Shown: piece by piece, positions 60,471-64,000 of the stretch | How positions within the stretch are numbered: position 1 is the first letter of the stretch | How the letters are laid out: each line of letters opens with the position of its first letter | The notes under the pieces: generated by a model | What the model was told of the DNA's origin: nothing | The model's input: only the letters and a program-made list of their open reading frames with translations | Databases searched by the model: none | DNA from: CAYMAX01 sp964388595 | GTDB taxonomy: Bacteria; Bacteroidota; Bacteroidia; Bacteroidales; UBA932 | Length of the DNA: 64,000 nucleotides | Assembly (NCBI GenBank): GCA_964388595.1 | Contig: CAYMAX010000001.1 | Coordinates: 49,654-113,653, forward strand | Direction: 5' to 3' | Made by a program: the position numbers and the translations under genes

Positions 60471-61495
60471 AATGCGAAAGCCTCCATTGCTATTGTGGGT
60501 TTGTAAGTCGCATCAAATGCACCCAACTGATAATTATTCCATGAAGAATTGCTCTCAGGCTCCCAGTAAAACACACCAAGACACTGATTGTCGGGCAATG
60601 CCCTTCCCTTGGTAATAAGTTCTGTGAGAAAAGCCTTACATGCAGAGGCATAGTTCCAATTCATGCCCACTTCACAAATCATCACATTGGTGTTGTACCT
60701 GCTGACGAGCAAGGGAATATTGGTAAGGCATTGAGCTGTCTTTTCCTCCCACTTGTCGAAGTCTTTATCCCAGCCTGCAGGATATAACGAGACTCCGATA
60801 ATGTCCCACCTTCCGCCGTTTGATCTCAACCCATCAAGAATCCACTCAAGAGTGCTGTATTTCCATCCGTTGTCGATATGTACTATGACTTGTGATTTGG
60901 GGAAGATGTTTTTGGCAGCATTGTATCCGGCCTGATGAAGTTTGGCGTATTGGGCCATGTGAAGAGAAGCCTTACCATCGTCCCAAAGCATACCGTCAGT
61001 GGTCTCATTGCCTATCTGAATCCATTCGGGAGTAATGTTTGCTGCTTTCAGGGCATTTAAAATATCGGTGGTGTGATCTGTGACGGCCTTGACCAGGTCA
61101 TTGAAACTTAGTTGAGCCCAGGCAGCGGGTTTATTTTGTTTACTCGGGTCAGCCCAGTAATTGCTATAATGAAAATCTATCATTATTCTCATCCCCAGAT
61201 TATTGGCTCTACGAGCTTTCTCCAGGACGTCACTCTTGCCACACCATCCGTCTGTGGTGGGGTCTACCCATACTCTCAGACGAATGGAATTCATTCCCAA
61301 TTCTTTCATAAGAGTGGTACACTCCCGCTGTTCCCCGGAAGAGTTGTAAAATTTGATGCCTTTGGATTCCATATCCGTAATCCAACTGATGTCTGCCCCT
61401 TTGGCAAAAGTATAGGCCTGAGGTTGGGGCTCAGGGTCGTTTTTACAGGAGCAAGAGAGAAAAGCAAGAGAGAGAAAGAATAATAATCGTTTCAT
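60467..61495 (-). CDS. GH53 arabinogalactan endo-beta-1,4-galactanase, lipoprotein
   Basis: GH53 enzymes cut beta-1,4-galactan side chains of plant pectin. The 342-residue protein has a lipoprotein-type signal with Cys15/Cys17 (FLSCSC), so it is probably membrane-anchored and possibly surface-exposed. The barrel shows KGADISWITDMES, SIRLRVWVDP, IDFHYSNYWADPSKQ, catalytic acid Glu164 in QIGNET and nucleophile Glu275 in ICEVGMNW. It lies 8 bases after an M23 peptidase gene and overlaps the GH2 start. Together they provide the full route from galactan polymer to galactose. Confidence 0.95.
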   Translation of the reverse strand: MKRLLFFLSLAFLSCSCKNDPEPQPQAYTFAKGADISWITDMESKGIKFYNSSGEQRECTTLMKELGMNSIRLRVWVDPTTDGWCGKSDVLEKARRANNLGMRIMIDFHYSNYWADPSKQNKPAAWAQLSFNDLVKAVTDHTTDILNALKAANITPEWIQIGNETTDGMLWDDGKASLHMAQYAKLHQAGYNAAKNIFPKSQVIVHIDNGWKYSTLEWILDGLRSNGGRWDIIGVSLYPAGWDKDFDKWEEKTAQCLTNIPLLVSRYNTNVMICEVGMNWNYASACKAFLTELITKGRALPDNQCLGVFYWEPESNSSWNNYQLGAFDATYKPTIAMEAFAL

Positions 61496-61503
61496 AATGT
61501 GTG

Positions 61504-62607
61504 TTATAAAGTGGTGGCGGGGTCCATAAGTTTGTCCTCGTAATATATTTCGTAGTGAAGATGATAGCCGGTAGAGTTACCTGTAGACCCTACATATCCT
61601 ACGATGTCCCCTTTTCTGATGGGGGAGTCGGGATGGACGGCTATCGTCTCAAGGTGGGCATAAGCAGACTTGTAACCATTTTCGTGATTGATTTTTACAA
61701 AATTGCCATATCCCCCATTGTATCGTGCGAAAGTCACTATACCATCAGCAGTGGCAAAAATGGGTGTCATATTGTTGGCTTTGAGATCTACTCCCTTGTG
61801 TGTCTGAGAGCGGTGAGTGATGGGATGAATGCGAGGCCCAAATGGAGAAGAGATTCTTGAGTAGTTGGTAGGTTTGCCCTTGGGGATATGCGAACCTATA
61901 GTCGAGACGGTCGCGGGTTTTTTCTCTTTTTCGACTTTTGCTTCTGTTTTTTCTTCCACTTTTGTTTTCTCTTCTACTTTCACTTTTGCTTTCTCTTCTA
62001 CTTTCACTTCTGCTTTCTCTTCAACCTTTGCTTTTTCTTCCACTTTTACTTCAGCTTTCTCTTCGGTCTTTGCTTTCTCTTCGATCTTCACTTCTACCTT
62101 CTCTTCTGTTTTCGCAACTACTTCATTTTCTTTAGGCACTTCTACATTTTCAAGCACCTTGTTAATCTCTTCCACGGCGGCTAAACTTTCCTTCATAATG
62201 GTAATCGAATCTTTTGAATTGGAGAATTGACCGGCAGCTTCAAGAGGTGTCAACTTATGGAGCTCGACTTTGTTTTTATCAATGGATTTTCTCTCTTGCT
62301 CTGCAGTGGAGACGAATGTTTTGGGCCGGAGGGACTTGGGAAGCGGCTTAATCTTGACGTTGTCATCATCTGCCATCAGGTTGACTACAGACAATTCTTC
62401 ATTCAGAAACTTTTCGTAATTGGCTTTATACCTGGCGAAAGCTTCTTCATATTGTTGTTTGAAGTTCTCAAACTCTTTCTGTTGTTCAAGGGTGTATTTC
62501 TGAAATTCCTGTTCTCTCTGCTGTTTAAATTTTTCAAATCTCTGATCCTGTCCACAGAGGGACAAAGAGCCTAACGTCAAAAGGATGGCAAGTAATGTTT
62601 CTTTCAT
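61504..62607 (-). CDS. Secreted M23 peptidase with coiled coil and Lys/Glu/Val repeat linker
   Basis: The 367-residue protein has a signal peptide (1-19), a Gln/Glu/Lys/Phe coiled-coil region at about 21-70, a linker, a low-complexity Glu/Lys/Val tract at 164-230 and a complete M23 domain at about 250-367. Zinc and catalytic residues are all present: His270 and Asp274 in THKGVDL, His318 in YAHLE, and His349/His351 in YHLHYE. It should be an active peptidoglycan endopeptidase on a long stalk. It is the first gene of a transcript that continues into the galactan genes, with an 8-base gap to GH53 and a TATATTTG box 27 bases before the ATG. Confidence 0.9.
   Translation of the reverse strand: MKETLLAILLTLGSLSLCGQDQRFEKFKQQREQEFQKYTLEQQKEFENFKQQYEEAFARYKANYEKFLNEELSVVNLMADDDNVKIKPLPKSLRPKTFVSTAEQERKSIDKNKVELHKLTPLEAAGQFSNSKDSITIMKESLAAVEEINKVLENVEVPKENEVVAKTEEKVEVKIEEKAKTEEKAEVKVEEKAKVEEKAEVKVEEKAKVKVEEKTKVEEKTEAKVEKEKKPATVSTIGSHIPKGKPTNYSRISSPFGPRIHPITHRSQTHKGVDLKANNMTPIFATADGIVTFARYNGGYGNFVKINHENGYKSAYAHLETIAVHPDSPIRKGDIVGYVGSTGNSTGYHLHYEIYYEDKLMDPATTL
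61918..62118 (-). repeat. Repetitive Glu/Lys/Val-coding tract
   Basis: Residues 164-230 of the M23 protein repeat EEKAKVEEKAEVKV-like units. On the plus strand the tract is pyrimidine-rich (CTTCTTCCACTTTT-like) and opens spurious frames. Repeats at DNA level make copy-number change plausible. Confidence 0.85.
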
Positions 62608-62634
62608 GTTGGTAATAGTGCTAATAGCTTCCTA

Positions 62635-62642
62635 CAAATATA
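62635..62642 (-). promoter_or_regulatory. -7 box of the M23-galactan operon
   Basis: The complement reads TATATTTG, 27 bases before the M23 ATG. No clear -33 TTTG is seen at 19-21 bases. No other promoter is evident within the five-gene operon. Confidence 0.5.
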
Positions 62643-62657
62643 ATAAAAAGATTTCTG

Positions 62658-63206
62658 TCAGTAAATAATATAACCTACGAGGCCGGAAGCAAGAATGATG
62701 TATATCGGATTGACTTTCCACAATAACGAAACGATGACGGCGACTGCGAAGAGCACCCAACTTTTCCAATCAATGAAATTTTCGGGGGATATGAGCATAA
62801 TGGCAGCTGCGGCAATCATACCGATGACAGCAGGTCGCAGGTAATATAAAATGGAGGCGAACCATTTATTAGTCTTGTACTTTTCAAAAAGGATACAAAT
62901 CCATAATACCACAAGAAAAGAGGGGAGTACTACTGCAATAGTGGCAGTGAGAGAGCCAAGAAAGCACAGGCCCCAGCTATAGCCAAGATTTTGCAAAACT
63001 GAATATCCGATGTATGTGGCGCTGTTGATGCCAATGGGACCGGGGGAGATTTGAGAAATGGCCACGATATCGGTAAAACCCTCCATAGTCACCCACTGGT
63101 GCTCGAATACTACCTGGTTCTGAATGAGGGGAAGCATCGCATAACCTCCGCCGAAAGTAAACATTCCTATGAGGAAAAAGGTGTAAAATAGTTGCCAGAA
63201 TATCAT
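62658..63206 (-). CDS. Chromate transporter-family protein, second half
   Basis: The 182-residue membrane protein is a single CHR domain with GMFTFGGGYAMLPLI near the start, AISQISPGPIGINSATYIGY near 50-69 and about five or six helices. CHR proteins occur as pairs of half-length proteins or one fused ChrA, and export chromate or transport related anions. It starts within the last four bases of the other half (ATGA). True substrate in an anaerobe is uncertain. Confidence 0.9.
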   Translation of the reverse strand: MIFWQLFYTFFLIGMFTFGGGYAMLPLIQNQVVFEHQWVTMEGFTDIVAISQISPGPIGINSATYIGYSVLQNLGYSWGLCFLGSLTATIAVVLPSFLVVLWICILFEKYKTNKWFASILYYLRPAVIGMIAAAAIMLISPENFIDWKSWVLFAVAVIVSLLWKVNPIYIILASGLVGYIIY

Positions 63207-63748
63207 TTTTTAACCTCCTTCTTCTCCTTAATATAGGTAACAATGAGAGCCGCTGCGGCTACTGTGAGGAGTATCCAGATAGGGGAAATGTGCAGAAACG
63301 CAATAAGGAGCATTGCGGCCAGTGCAATTCCTCCGGTCAGCAGGTTAAGCTTATTTTTCCTCGCCATATTGACGACAGGTACAGCTATCAGTGAGACCAC
63401 TACGGGGCGGATTCCCTTAAAAACAGCCTGTACTGCAGGAATATCTTTAAATTCAGTGAAGATAGCTGCGATGAGAAGTATAATGATAAAGGAGGGCAGG
63501 ATACTTCCGAGAGTGGCGACGATACTTCCTTTGACACCATGGAGTTTATGACCTATGAAGATAGAGACATTGACTGCAATCAGACCGGGGGCACTTTGGG
63601 CCACGGCGATAATATCAAGAAATTCTTCTTCTGTGATCCATTTATTTTTCTTCACTACCTCGCTCTCTATGATGGGTATCATAGCGTATCCGCCACCTAT
63701 GGTGAAGGCTCCAACTTTGGCAAAAGAGGTAAATAATTTCCAATACAT
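63203..63748 (-). CDS. Chromate transporter-family protein, first half
   Basis: The 181-residue CHR-domain protein has VGAFTIGGGYAMIPII near the start and AVAQSAPGLIAVNVSIFIGHKL near 50-71, matching its partner in order and spacing. Two such halves are expected to insert in opposite orientation and form one transporter. The ATG at 63746-63748 is preceded by TAATTTTA on the minus strand (63762-63769), one base off the -7 consensus. The gene is divergent from the rRNA operon promoter. Confidence 0.9.
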   Translation of the reverse strand: MYWKLFTSFAKVGAFTIGGGYAMIPIIESEVVKKNKWITEEEFLDIIAVAQSAPGLIAVNVSIFIGHKLHGVKGSIVATLGSILPSFIIILLIAAIFTEFKDIPAVQAVFKGIRPVVVSLIAVPVVNMARKNKLNLLTGGIALAAMLLIAFLHISPIWILLTVAAAALIVTYIKEKKEVKK

Positions 63749-63788
63749 TTTGCGAAGTTAAATAAAATTAAAAAAAGTCACAGATAAA

Positions 63789-63819
63789 TTTGCGTGTAAA
63801 AAAAAAGTCTCTATCTTTG
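63789..63819 (+). promoter_or_regulatory. rRNA operon promoter, TTTG-N19-TATCTTTG
   Basis: TTTG at 63789-63792 and TATCTTTG at 63812-63819 are separated by 19 bases, the same spacing as at both tRNA promoters in this window. An A-rich spacer lies between them. Confidence 0.88.
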
Positions 63820-63883
63820 CAGCCCGTTTCGGAAAAACGAGGCGAGAAAAAGTTCATTGATAGCATTGAAGAGTGAAAAGGTA

Positions 63884-63905
63884 GAGGTTAAGTACAAATA
63901 ACCTC
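63884..63905 (+). other. Hairpin in the rRNA leader
   Basis: GAGGTTA (63884-63890) pairs with TAACCTC (63899-63905) around an 8-base loop. A second small stem CGTTT/AAACG lies at 63825-63839, just after the promoter. These are in the roughly 135-base leader before 16S and may assist processing or antitermination. Confidence 0.5.
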
Positions 63906-63954
63906 GTCATAATATATCTAATAGTCAGGACAGCTTAGAAAAATATAAACATAT

Positions 63955-64000
63955 ACAATGAAGAGTTTGATCCTGGCTCAGGATGAACGCTAGCGGCAGG
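63955..64000 (+). rRNA. rrs: 16S ribosomal RNA, 5' partial
   Basis: The sequence contains the universal 5' segment AGAGTTTGATCCTGGCTCAG followed by GATGAACGCTAGCGGCAGG, a Bacteroidetes-type start. The exact 5' end (about 63955) is estimated by comparison with known genes. The gene runs off the right edge. Confidence 0.96.

Noticed and set aside
61865..62230. Long plus-strand frames rich in Phe, Leu and Ser opposite the M23 linker
   Set aside because: They are the complement of the Lys/Glu/Val repeat. The minus-strand protein has a signal peptide and an intact M23 domain, so these are shadows.
1..64000. CRISPR array, insertion sequence, prophage or integrative element
   Set aside because: No spaced direct-repeat array, transposase, integrase, or tRNA-adjacent attachment duplication was found. 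The three tRNA loci are flanked by ordinary genes.

Overview
The window is a piece of a Bacteroidales (phylum Bacteroidota) chromosome. This is supported by the 5' end of a 16S rRNA gene with a Bacteroidetes-type start at the right edge, by promoters of the TTTG-N19-TAnnTTTG type in front of all three stable-RNA units, by the general lack of Shine-Dalgarno sequences, and by lineage-typical genes such as glsA/glsB, DUF4837, a short SSB and an ECF sigma factor paired with a beta-barrel protein. A 100-N assembly gap at 6274-6373 lies inside uvrA, so this is a draft scaffold. Genes are packed tightly. No gene-free stretch reaches 300 bases, and no insertion sequence, prophage, CRISPR array or other mobile element was seen.

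Layout, left to right. 1-4.0 kb: panD (cut by the edge) and panC, an adenosine kinase-like gene with maf, an outer-membrane protein and a deoxynucleoside kinase. 4.0-12.1 kb: an MBL-fold hydrolase with uvrA, an ECF sigma factor with an unusual membrane-spanning beta-barrel partner, then a TPR protein and an EnvC-like protein. 12.1-21.9 kb: an MlaE/MlaF-type ABC transporter with a ThrRS-like/uridine kinase fusion, waaA, a ComM-like ATPase, a phosphoesterase, a secreted S9 peptidase and a LOG-family enzyme. 22-31.5 kb: NAD synthesis (nadC, nadA, nadB), t6A tRNA modification (tsaE, tsaC), rsmE, a five-gene operon (small membrane protein, mutL, rhomboid, endonuclease/phosphatase family, tsaC), and ispF. 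31.5-37 kb: tRNA-Gln, tRNA-Met, an acyl-CoA synthetase and a GT2-GT39-PHP operon. 37-47.6 kb: glmS, a zinc-ribbon protein, ssb, cysS, osmC, miaB, a lipoprotein with a SPOR protein, glsA-glsB (glycine lipids), rpoN and ruvX. 47.6-55.8 kb: M23 peptidase-dxr-rseP-DUF4837, tRNA-Glu, rpsT, radC, upp, def and a phosphohexomutase. 55.8-62.6 kb: a leftward operon made of an M23 peptidase, GH53 galactanase, GH2 galactosidase, galK and galM. 62.6-64 kb: a two-part chromate-type transporter and the start of an rRNA operon.

Most genes are housekeeping. The most coherent accessory unit is the galactan operon: GH53 and GH2 release galactose from beta-1,4-galactan, and GalM and GalK feed it into metabolism. 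No SusC/SusD pair is visible here. Envelope functions recur throughout (waaA, Mla-type transporter, glsAB, three M23 proteins, rseP, rhomboid, and the GT2-GT39-PHP set). Two features of genome layout stand out. Nearly every divergent intergenic region carries oppositely directed TAnnTTTG boxes, and eight of twelve convergent gene pairs overlap at their 3' ends.
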